Positions 1 through 7,299 of a stretch of 51,199 nt of DNA are shown piece after piece; position 1 is the first letter of the stretch, and every line of letters starts with the position of its first letter. Location of the stretch: the NCBI GenBank assembly GCA_017537925.1, contig JAFYJW010000067.1, positions 1-51,199 on the forward strand, in the 5' to 3' direction. Made by a program: the position numbers and the translations under genes. The notes beneath the pieces were generated by a model. That model had not been told where the DNA came from, did not search any database, and worked only from the letters and a program-made list of their open reading frames with translations. The DNA is from Synergistes sp. Lineage in GTDB: Bacteria > Synergistota > Synergistia > Synergistales > Synergistaceae.

Positions 1-25
1 AAGCGGCCCGGGCCGCTTTTTTTTT
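1..25. terminator. GC-rich palindromic terminator
   Basis: Positions 1-18 form a perfect palindrome, followed on the plus strand by a T run to 25. It would end a plus-strand transcript entering from outside the window. It also lies just past the stop of the minus-strand ATPase gene at 31, so it may be bidirectional, but the minus-strand T tract would lie outside the window. Confidence 0.7.
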
Positions 26-30
26 ATGCT

Positions 31-585
31 TTACTCTGCCCTGAGGGCCGCAAGTTCCTCCCTGATGCTGTCGCGAAGCCACAGGCCTACGTCGGCCGTC
101 GCAAGCAGTTCCTTGTCTCCGTCGAGCGCTTCGACGATCTCATCGGTATCCATAAGGTATTCCCTGCCGTTTACTATATGGCGGTATTTCCAGTGGACGA
201 GCGGAGAACCCATCACCAGCGTCATTACGGTCGACGGCATATCTCCCATAGGCGGCCGGTCGACGCTCGAATACTGAAACGTTGCCGTCACGGTGGTGCC
301 GACTCCGACTTCGGATTCTATGGAAAGCCCTCCTCCGCAGAGCTCAGCGGACTGCCTCAGAAAAGGAAGCCCCATGCCGACCCGTCTGGTCTTCCTCGTT
401 GTCGTGAAGGGATCCGTTACCTTCGCAACGAATTCCGGCGTCATGCCTCTGCCGTTGTCCTTCACCGAAAGTGTCAGCATATCTTTTTTCTCGTCTTCGT
501 CGATCGTTATCTCAACTGTATCGGCTCCTGCCATCGTGCTGTTCTCGGATATATCGAGCACTGTAGCGGAAAGATCTTCAAGCAT
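31..585 (-). CDS. GHKL-type ATP-binding protein (histidine-kinase-like ATPase domain)
   Basis: This 184-residue protein is essentially a single HATPase_c (GHKL) domain with no histidine phospho-acceptor domain and no membrane segment. The ATP lid motifs are visible: an N-box around DISENS (residues 12-17), a G1 box DNGRGM (about 43-48) and a G2-like GMGLP (about 70-74). About 75 residues after the ATPase fold are not assigned. Proteins of this type occur in Fe-hydrogenase and ferredoxin-related clusters of anaerobes, where a regulatory role is assumed, but no hydrogenase gene lies in this window. The start is supported by GGAAGGAG at 595-602, nine bases upstream of the ATG. It is transcribed divergently from the glycogen genes. 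The fold is clear; the partner is not. Confidence 0.85.
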   Translation of the reverse strand: MLEDLSATVLDISENSTMAGADTVEITIDEDEKKDMLTLSVKDNGRGMTPEFVAKVTDPFTTTRKTRRVGMGLPFLRQSAELCGGGLSIESEVGVGTTVTATFQYSSVDRPPMGDMPSTVMTLVMGSPLVHWKYRHIVNGREYLMDTDEIVEALDGDKELLATADVGLWLRDSIREELAALRAE

Positions 586-632
586 CGGCGTCTGCTCCTT
601 CCCGGTCCTGCGTCTTGCGGAATAAAACTGCG

Positions 633-653
633 CTGCGGCGGAGAGCGCCGCAG
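633..653 (-). other. perfect hairpin in the leader of the GHKL gene
   Basis: CTGCGGCG (633-640) and CGCCGCAG (646-653) form a perfect 8-bp stem with a 5-base loop between the minus-strand promoter and the ribosome binding site. No T run follows, so it is unlikely to be a simple terminator. It could stabilise the mRNA or bind a regulator. Confidence 0.4.
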
Positions 654-671
654 GACGCTCGTTATAGTATA

Positions 672-699
672 ATCATATCACGGCAAGCCTGTGTGGCAA
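672..699 (-). promoter_or_regulatory. sigma-70-type promoter for the GHKL ATPase gene
   Basis: Read on the minus strand, TTGCCA (694-699) and TATGAT (672-677) are separated by 16 bases. Each box matches the consensus at five of six positions. It points toward the gene starting at 585. A TATAAT at 668-673 on the plus strand may serve the divergent glycogen operon, but no convincing -35 box accompanies it. Confidence 0.55.
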
Positions 700-724
700 T
701 TTTTATTTTTGGGGAGATCGGCTC

Positions 725-3700
725 TTGATAAATATAGCTTTGCATGGACATTTCTACCAGCCGCCGCGCGAAGATCCGGCAACGGGCAAGGTTCCTGCCG
801 ACGAGAGCGCCGCTCCTTCGCATGACTGGAACGAAAGAGTGGCCTCAGAGTGCTATATACCCAACGGAAGCGCAAGGATACTGGCGCTGGACGGCCGCAT
901 AATCGCGGAAAAAAACAATTATGAACGTCTCTCTTTTGACTTCGGGCCCACTCTGCATAAGTGGATAGAGGGGCATCACCCGGTACTGGACGAAAGCATC
1001 AGAAAAAACGGCGCGCGCGCTGTGGCGCAGGCATACAGCCATATGATACTGCCCCTTGCATGCGGGCGCGACAGACTGACGCAGGTGCTGTGGGGAATCC
1101 GTGACTTCGAATACCGCTTCGGGCGCAGGCCGAAGGGGATGTGGCTCCCGGAGTGCGCGGTAAATACCGATACACTTGAAACAATGGCGTCATGCGGCGT
1201 CGAATTTACGATACTTTCACCGCTGCAGTGCGCTTCGGTGATAACCGAAGAGGGAGCGAAGGATACGGACGGAGGAGCGGGGCTCGATGTGACGCGCCCG
1301 TACAGATGCGAGCTGCCTTCCGGACGCTCGGTAACTGTTTTCTTTTATCACACGGGGATAGCGCAGGGAATAGCCTTCGGCGGCATGCTCGACAACGGCG
1401 ACCGCTTTGCGGAAGCGCTGCTGGGCGCCGCGCAGGATAATGACGGCCGCATACTCCTCACAGCGACAGACGGCGAAAGCTACGGCCATCACCACAAATT
1501 CGGCGAAATGGCGCTTGCCAGATGCTTTATGACTTTGGAAAAAGACAGAAGAGTCTCTCTGCCCTCGCTTGAGGAATTTCTCGAAAAGCACCCGCCCACC
1601 GCAAGGTGCGTTATAAAGGAGAATTCCTCATGGTCCTGCGCTCACGGCGTAGAGCGCTGGCGCAGTGACTGCGGCTGCCATACCGGCGGCGAAGAAGGGT
1701 GGAACCAGAAATGGCGCGCTCCTCTTCGCGCTGCGTTCGACAGCCTGGCGGAGAAGCTTGACGCTCTCTTCGAAGAGAGGCTGACCGCATACTGCGACCC
1801 GTGGCAGCTGCGCAACGAAGCGATAGAGATATACAAAAACGGGACTCCGCGCCCGCATGACGAGATCGAAGCCGAAAAGCGCGCATTTCTTGCAGAACGT
1901 ATGGAAGGCAAAGATGATAGCGTGTACAGCACAGCCGCGGCTCTTCTTGAGATGCAGCGCATGAGGATGTTCATGTATACTTCCTGCGCATGGTTCTTCA
2001 ACGACATCTCGGGCGTTGAGACAAAACATGCTATTGCATGCGCGGTTCGCGCGGCTCAGATAGCGGAAGAAATAACCGGGCGGGATCTGACCTCTTCGCT
2101 GCTTTCAGATCTGAAGGAAGTTCGCGGCAACAGCGGCGCCTGCCCTGACGCAGCGGTTGCGGCGATGAGTTTTATTGTGCATCAGGAAGCCGAAACTGAA
2201 TGTGAAAATAATGTTTTCGAACAAAATAAAGACGAATCGGGGAAAGATAAAATGATGAACAGCAAGAGCAACCTGGCAAACACCCTTCTTTCAACGCTTG
2301 AGAAAGACCCTGCATTCAGAAACGTAGCGTATTTCTCAATGGAGATAGCATTGAAGCCGGAGATTCCCACCTATTCCGGCGGGCTCGGCGTGCTTGCCGG
2401 GGATATCCTGAAAAGCGCGGCGGATCTCGGAGTGCCTATGGTAGGCGTGACTCTGCTTTACAGACGCGGATATTTCGCCCAGAAGATAAATAAAGACGGC
2501 AGACAGACCGAAGCCCCGGTCAGCTGGAACCCGCGCGATCAGCTGACGCAGCTGCCGAACCGCGTCTCTATCTTTATGAACGGGCGCAATGTGACGGTAG
2601 GCGTATGGAGCTACAATTATATTGGAAACGACGGACACACTCTGCCTATATATTTCATTGACACGGACCTCCCGGAGAACTGTGAGGAAGACAGGGACAT
2701 AACGGCGGAGCTGTACGGCGGAGACAACAGATGCCGTCTCTGCCAGGAACTCATACTGGGCATCGGCGGGCTTCGCCTGCTGCGCGACATGGGCTACCGG
2801 AACATCACGACCTTCCATCTCAACGAAGGACACGCGGGCTTCCTTACGCTTGAGCTGCTGCGCGAGCAGGGCTACAGCGACATAGACAAGATCCGGAACC
2901 AGGTGATATTCACCACCCATACGCCGGTTGCCGCGGGGCATGATTTTTTCTCATACGACCTGATAAAAGAAGTGATGGACAGCTATGTGGCAAAGACGCT
3001 GCAGAAGCATGTCGGCGGCAGCGGCCTTTCGATGACGGACCTTGCGCTTAAGTTCTCTCATTATGTCAACGGCGTGTCGCATAAGCACGCGCTTGTCAGC
3101 CGCGAGATGTTCCATGACGATACGATAGACTGGATAACAAACGGAGTGCATTCTGCCACGTGGACCTGCCCGAGCTTCGCAAAGCTGTATGACGCCCATA
3201 TCCCCGGCTGGAGCAACGATCCGTCGCGTCTTATGCAGGCGCTGCGCCTGCCGGACGACGAGCTGTGGAATGCGCATCAGGCCGCGAAAATGAGACTGCT
3301 TGCGTTTGTCCTCGAAGAGACCGGGCGGCAGCTAAATCCGGATCTGCTTACGATCGGCTTTGCAAGACGCGCAGCCACATACAAGAGGGCGGACCTTGTA
3401 TTCTCCGACCTCAAGCGCCTCATCTCCATAGCGAAGGGCAAGGTCCAGTTCATATTCTCCGGAAAAGCGCATCCGCATGATGAGCCGGGCAAAGACATCA
3501 TCCAGAGGATAAACAAGATATCAAAGGAGCTCGGCGAGGAACTGCCTGTCGTATTCATAGAAAACTATAATATGGGCCCTGCTAAGTATATAGTTTCCGG
3601 AGTGGATCTCTGGCTCAACACGCCGATACGTCCGCGCGAAGCTTCCGGCACGAGCGGCATGAAGTGCGTGCACAACGGCATCATGAACTTCTCGGTGCTT

Positions 3701-3982
3701 GACGGCTGGTGGATCGAGGGCTGCATCGAAGGCTTAACAGGCTGGGGCATAGGCGCCGCGCCCGAAAGCAACGAGCTTGTCGATTACAAGGATTCCGACG
3801 ACGCCTGCGACCTTTACGATAAACTCGAGCGGCTTATAATACCGCTCTATTACAATGACCGCAGCAAATGGATAGGCATGATGAAAGCCGCCATCGCGGT
3901 AAACGCAAGCTACTTCAACACGCACAGGGTAGTCCGCGAATACTGCGAAAAAGCTTACGGAACGATGTTCCGCGGCCATTAA
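725..3982 (+). CDS. glgP: GH57-family glycosidase fused to alpha-glucan phosphorylase
   Basis: A 1085-residue fusion. Residues 1 to about 490 are a GH57 (DUF1957/DUF3536-type) domain with the opening HGHFYQPPRE, the conserved WLPE segment near residue 140 and DGESYGHHH near 245. After an AT-rich linker (about 495-515), residues 520-1085 are a short-form GT35 glycogen phosphorylase, starting near AYFSME and carrying EASGTSGMK, whose Lys980 is the expected pyridoxal-phosphate lysine. It should release glucose-1-phosphate from storage glucan, while the GH57 part may trim or transfer glucan chains. The TTG start has GGGGAG at 711-716, eight bases upstream. Inside the linker, GGGGAAAG (2239-2246) lies five bases before an in-frame ATG at 2252, so a free phosphorylase could also be made. 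glgA follows one base after the stop. Confidence 0.9.
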   Translation: MINIALHGHFYQPPREDPATGKVPADESAAPSHDWNERVASECYIPNGSARILALDGRIIAEKNNYERLSFDFGPTLHKWIEGHHPVLDESIRKNGARAVAQAYSHMILPLACGRDRLTQVLWGIRDFEYRFGRRPKGMWLPECAVNTDTLETMASCGVEFTILSPLQCASVITEEGAKDTDGGAGLDVTRPYRCELPSGRSVTVFFYHTGIAQGIAFGGMLDNGDRFAEALLGAAQDNDGRILLTATDGESYGHHHKFGEMALARCFMTLEKDRRVSLPSLEEFLEKHPPTARCVIKENSSWSCAHGVERWRSDCGCHTGGEEGWNQKWRAPLRAAFDSLAEKLDALFEERLTAYCDPWQLRNEAIEIYKNGTPRPHDEIEAEKRAFLAERMEGKDDSVYSTAAALLEMQRMRMFMYTSCAWFFNDISGVETKHAIACAVRAAQIAEEITGRDLTSSLLSDLKEVRGNSGACPDAAVAAMSFIVHQEAETECENNVFEQNKDESGKDKMMNSKSNLANTLLSTLEKDPAFRNVAYFSMEIALKPEIPTYSGGLGVLAGDILKSAADLGVPMVGVTLLYRRGYFAQKINKDGRQTEAPVSWNPRDQLTQLPNRVSIFMNGRNVTVGVWSYNYIGNDGHTLPIYFIDTDLPENCEEDRDITAELYGGDNRCRLCQELILGIGGLRLLRDMGYRNITTFHLNEGHAGFLTLELLREQGYSDIDKIRNQVIFTTHTPVAAGHDFFSYDLIKEVMDSYVAKTLQKHVGGSGLSMTDLALKFSHYVNGVSHKHALVSREMFHDDTIDWITNGVHSATWTCPSFAKLYDAHIPGWSNDPSRLMQALRLPDDELWNAHQAAKMRLLAFVLEETGRQLNPDLLTIGFARRAATYKRADLVFSDLKRLISIAKGKVQFIFSGKAHPHDEPGKDIIQRINKISKELGEELPVVFIENYNMGPAKYIVSGVDLWLNTPIRPREASGTSGMKCVHNGIMNFSVLDGWWIEGCIEGLTGWGIGAAPESNELVDYKDSDDACDLYDKLERLIIPLYYNDRSKWIGMMKAAIAVNASYFNTHRVVREYCEKAYGTMFRGH

Positions 3983-3983
3983 A

Positions 3984-5453
3984 ATGGAAAAGGGGATAAT
4001 GAAGATACTGCATATTTCGCCCGAATGCGCTCCCCTTGCAAAAAAAGGGGGGCTGGGCGACGTTGCGTACGCGCTTCCGAAAGCGCTCCGCGCATGCGGC
4101 GCCGACGCGCGCGTCCTGATGCCGGCATGGCCCGGCGTGCTTGATGCGGCAAGAGACATGGGAGCCCTTTCCTCGCGGCATTTCGCCGTGATAAACGCCG
4201 CAATCAACTGGCGCGTGCTCTCGGCAAGGGTGTGGCGCGCCTCCGTCGACGGTCTGCCGGTCTATATTTTAGAGAACGACAGACTCTTCTCCTCTCCGGC
4301 TATCTATCCCGAAGAGATGACCGCGGAAAGCGCGGAGCCCATGATATTCCTGTCGTATGCGGCGTTCGAACTGGCCGCGGCCGCTCACTGGAAGCCGCTT
4401 ATACTGCATGCCCACGACTGGCCCGCGGCTATGATCCCGACCGCGCTGCGGCACCATCGCCGCTATTCTTCGCTTGCTGCGGAATACGACACTGTTTACA
4501 CGATTCACAACATGGCGCATCAGGGACTCTTTGAGCCGGACTGCCTGAACGGATGGGGCATGGATGACGGTTCATTCGTTCCGATGGCAGAAGGCTCGCT
4601 TGAATTCTACGGAAAAGTAAACCTTATGAAGGGCGCCGTCGACAACGCCGACGCGGTCACCACAGTCAGCCCGCGCTACTCATGGGATATACAGACGAAA
4701 GAGGGCGGCTTCGGCCTCGACGGCGTAGTTTCGGCAAACAGGCGCAAGCTGCGCGGTATATTGAACGGCATAGACTGCGACATATGGAACCCCGGCAAAG
4801 ACCCGCTTATCCCCGCAGCTTTCAGCCCTGAGGACACAAGCGGCAAACAGGCATGCCGTGCTGCGCTGATGAAAGAATACGGCTGGTGCGACGACGGAAG
4901 GCCGCTGCTTATATTTGTCGGGCGTCTTGCGGAACAGAAGGGCGTGGATATAATGCTTGAAGCCCTTTGGGGACTGCCGGAGAGCAGCTTTTACGCGCTT
5001 ATCATCGGTTCAGGAAACGAATATTTCAATGGCAGAGTCGCTGAATTTGCCGCCGCCCGCACCGGGAATGTCAGGACGGTCATGGGATTCAGCGAAAAGA
5101 AAGCACATCAGGCATATGCGGCAGGAGATATCCTGCTTATGCCATCTCTCTTTGAGCCGTGCGGGCTCTCGCAGCTGATAGCCTTTGCATACGGCACTAT
5201 ACCGGTCGCGCGCGCGACGGGAGGGCTCTGCGACACCGTAATAGACGCAGACGGCGCGGATGAAGGCAACGGCTTCCTCTTTTCGGACTACAGCGCCGGC
5301 GAGCTGAAAGGTGCCATCGGGCGCGCCCTTTCCGCAAGAAATGACACCTCACGATGGAAAAAAATAATTCAAAACGCTATGTCAAGAGATTCCTCCTGGA
5401 ATATTCCGGCAAAAGAATACATTGAGCTCTACCGCGGGATCATTGAAGCGTAG
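3984..5453 (+). CDS. glgA: glycogen (starch) synthase, ADP-glucose type
   Basis: A GT5 glycosyltransferase of 489 residues, the usual size for bacterial GlgA, which extends alpha-1,4-glucan from ADP-glucose. The family opening MKILHISPE begins at residue 6, and the nucleotide-sugar-binding KKGGLGDV follows near residues 20-27. Later landmarks are the YTIHNMAHQG segment, the LNGIDCDIWNP segment and the C-terminal FEPCGLSQL region with its acceptor/phosphate-binding glutamate. The start is uncertain: ATG 3984 directly follows the phosphorylase stop, while ATG 3999 matches the family start but has AAAAGGGG only three bases upstream. The coupling to the phosphorylase gene suggests one glycogen storage and recycling unit. 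Confidence 0.93.
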   Translation: MEKGIMKILHISPECAPLAKKGGLGDVAYALPKALRACGADARVLMPAWPGVLDAARDMGALSSRHFAVINAAINWRVLSARVWRASVDGLPVYILENDRLFSSPAIYPEEMTAESAEPMIFLSYAAFELAAAAHWKPLILHAHDWPAAMIPTALRHHRRYSSLAAEYDTVYTIHNMAHQGLFEPDCLNGWGMDDGSFVPMAEGSLEFYGKVNLMKGAVDNADAVTTVSPRYSWDIQTKEGGFGLDGVVSANRRKLRGILNGIDCDIWNPGKDPLIPAAFSPEDTSGKQACRAALMKEYGWCDDGRPLLIFVGRLAEQKGVDIMLEALWGLPESSFYALIIGSGNEYFNGRVAEFAAARTGNVRTVMGFSEKKAHQAYAAGDILLMPSLFEPCGLSQLIAFAYGTIPVARATGGLCDTVIDADGADEGNGFLFSDYSAGELKGAIGRALSARNDTSRWKKIIQNAMSRDSSWNIPAKEYIELYRGIIEA

Positions 5454-5504
5454 CGGAAAAGCCTGCACGGCGTCTGCCGAGGCATAAAAACAGAAAATTA
5501 TATA

Positions 5505-5534
5505 TTGACAAAATCGATATCTCTGTATTACTAT
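5505..5534 (+). promoter_or_regulatory. promoter of the T-box operon
   Basis: A consensus TTGACA at 5505-5510 is followed after 18 bases by TACTAT at 5529-5534. It lies about 45 bases upstream of the structured T-box leader, in an AT-rich stretch with no gene. Confidence 0.6.
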
Positions 5535-5579
5535 CGGCAAATGCAGTTGAGATTTATATATCTCTTCTGAAAAATGTTA

Positions 5580-5843
5580 ATAAAGCGAAACGCTATGACG
5601 GAGTTACGTTTATCGCGGATAGGTCTACAGAGAGCCGGCGCGCAGGTGAGAGCCGGAACCGAAGAGCGGTGATACGGTCTCGCTCCAGAGCGGAATCCCC
5701 TAAGGCAATGCTGTTAAGGGATTACGGACTTCGCCGCGTGAGAGGCGTCAATGAGCGGCCGCGCAAGCGGCAATCAGGGTGGTACCGCGGGTTATCGTAT
5801 ATTCGTCCCTGAGGCATGGATATGCCTCGGGGACTTTGTTTTT
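5580..5843 (+). promoter_or_regulatory. T-box riboswitch leader
   Basis: The 424-base gap between glgA and the next gene holds a T-box, an RNA element that reads the charging state of a tRNA. The signature antiterminator sequence AGGGTGGTACCGCGG is at 5776-5790. Upstream are stem I elements: GACGGAG near 5598-5604, then AGAGAGCCGG and GTGAGAGCCGG around the distal loop (about 5630-5656). The specifier loop should lie in GTGATACGG near 5669-5677; UAC, ACG and CGG are all possible readings, so the amino acid is not settled. A leucine CUC codon lies a few bases further on, outside the expected position. The leader ends in a 13-bp terminator stem and the downstream gene starts 35 bases later. Confidence 0.9.
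5805..5843 (+). terminator. T-box conditional terminator
   Basis: A 13-bp stem (5805-5817 with 5822-5834, one G-U pair) with a four-base loop is followed by TTTGTTTTT. It is the off-state terminator, competing with the antiterminator at 5776-5790. Confidence 0.85.
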
Positions 5844-5877
5844 ATTCCAATAAGATGCGTTAAGGAGTGCATGACCG

Positions 5878-7299
5878 ATGAAAAGGATAAGACTGACAGA
5901 CATCACGCTTCGTGAAGCCACGAACAGGAAGGAAGGGGCTCTTTCCTTCAAAGAGATAATAGAAGTGGCGAAGATTCTTGACCGGCTCAACACGGATGTT
6001 ATCAGCCTTGCTCCGATCGTGAACGAAAAGATCGATTCTCTGCTTGTGAGAACGATCTCATCCGCCGTGAAAAAAAGCGCTCTTTCGATACCTGTGGGTT
6101 ACAGCGCGGCCGGAGTCAAAACGGCATGGGAAGCCGTTTCGGAGGCCGCTTCTCCGCGTCTTTACGTTGAAGTGCCGCTTTCCGCCGTCCAGATGGAGTT
6201 CGTATGCGGCAAAAAACCGGACGCGGTGATGGGAATGATCAGCGAGCTCGTAATCGAAAGCAGAAAATACTGCGCGGACGTGGAATTCGCGGCGGCCGAC
6301 GCAACACGCACAGACGCGGAGTTTCTCTGGCAGGCGCTGCGCACCGCTGCCGCGGCAGGCGCCTCCACGGTAACTATATGCGACTCTGCAGGCACGATGA
6401 TGCCTTTTGAGTTCGGCACATTTATCCGCAGCGCCTATGACAACGTTCCTGAACTTCATGACGTGACGCTTTCGGTGAAGTGCTCGGACGCTCTTTCGAT
6501 GGCAGCCGCAAACGCGGTATCCGCTGTGGCCGCGGGCGCTGCCGAAGTCGCGGTCTCCGTGGGCGGCGGCTGCGCGCCGTCGCTCGAAAACGCAGCCGCG
6601 GTTATCAGAGCGCGCGGAGACGATCTCGGCTACTTCTGCAATATAAAATTAACGGAGCTGAACCGCTCGATAGCCCAGATGAACTGGATCACGCGTCCGG
6701 AGCGCAGCGGCACAAGCGCCTTCGAGACCGGCATGTCGATCTACGGCCCCTCCGACGTCACGCTCGACGCAAACGACGATATAGCGGCGGTCAGCAAGGC
6801 CGCGCTGCAGCTTGGCTACGAGCTCTCCGAGGAAGATATGGTAAAGGTCTACGACACATTCAAAAATGTCGCGGCGAAGAAATCCGTCGGCACGAAGGAG
6901 CTGGAAGCCATCATCGCGACGAGCGCGCTGCAGGTCCCGCCCTCCTATGAGCTGGAAAGCTTCGTTATAAACAGCGGCAACGTGATAAACGCCACGGCAA
7001 ACATACGCTGCCGCCACAACGGAGAGGTCTGTACGGGGCTCGCTGCCGGGGACGGGCCGATAGACGCGGCGTTCCTTGCGATAGAGCAGATAACGGGCAG
7101 GCACTATGAGCTGGACGATTTCCAGATACAGGCCGTCACGGAGGGACGCGAAGCGATGGGCTCGACGCTCGTCAAACTGCGCTCCAACGGCAAGCTCTAT
7201 TCCGGCAACGGCATTTCGACTGACATAATAGGTTCGAGCATAAGGGCGTATCTGAACGCGCTCAACAAGATTTCCTATGAGGAGAACAACATACAATGA
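5878..7299 (+). CDS. isopropylmalate-synthase-like (DRE-TIM) protein lacking the metal-binding residues
   Basis: The 473 residues follow the layout of 2-isopropylmalate synthase: an HMGL-like TIM barrel (1-280), a helical linker, and a C-terminal LeuA-type regulatory dimer domain (about 345-465, with GDGPIDAAFLAIEQITG and STDIIGSS). The catalytic features are changed. The family LRDGEQ reads LREATN, the metal-binding HxHxD reads KCSDA (near 202-206), and GERAGN reads GGCAPS. The protein should therefore not bind the divalent metal and may be a pseudoenzyme, a regulator, or an enzyme with other chemistry. It is the first gene behind the T-box. TAAGGAG at 5861-5867 lies ten bases before the ATG. 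An ATG at 5871 is out of frame. Its stop overlaps the next start as ATGA. Fold confidence is high; function is unknown. Confidence 0.85.
   Translation: MKRIRLTDITLREATNRKEGALSFKEIIEVAKILDRLNTDVISLAPIVNEKIDSLLVRTISSAVKKSALSIPVGYSAAGVKTAWEAVSEAASPRLYVEVPLSAVQMEFVCGKKPDAVMGMISELVIESRKYCADVEFAAADATRTDAEFLWQALRTAAAAGASTVTICDSAGTMMPFEFGTFIRSAYDNVPELHDVTLSVKCSDALSMAAANAVSAVAAGAAEVAVSVGGGCAPSLENAAAVIRARGDDLGYFCNIKLTELNRSIAQMNWITRPERSGTSAFETGMSIYGPSDVTLDANDDIAAVSKAALQLGYELSEEDMVKVYDTFKNVAAKKSVGTKELEAIIATSALQVPPSYELESFVINSGNVINATANIRCRHNGEVCTGLAAGDGPIDAAFLAIEQITGRHYELDDFQIQAVTEGREAMGSTLVKLRSNGKLYSGNGISTDIIGSSIRAYLNALNKISYEENNIQ

Noticed and set aside
5678-5690. Leucine CUC specifier for the T-box
   Set aside because: A CUC is present in GGTCTCGC and would suit a LeuA-like gene, but it lies past the expected specifier position and inside a possible base-paired stem.
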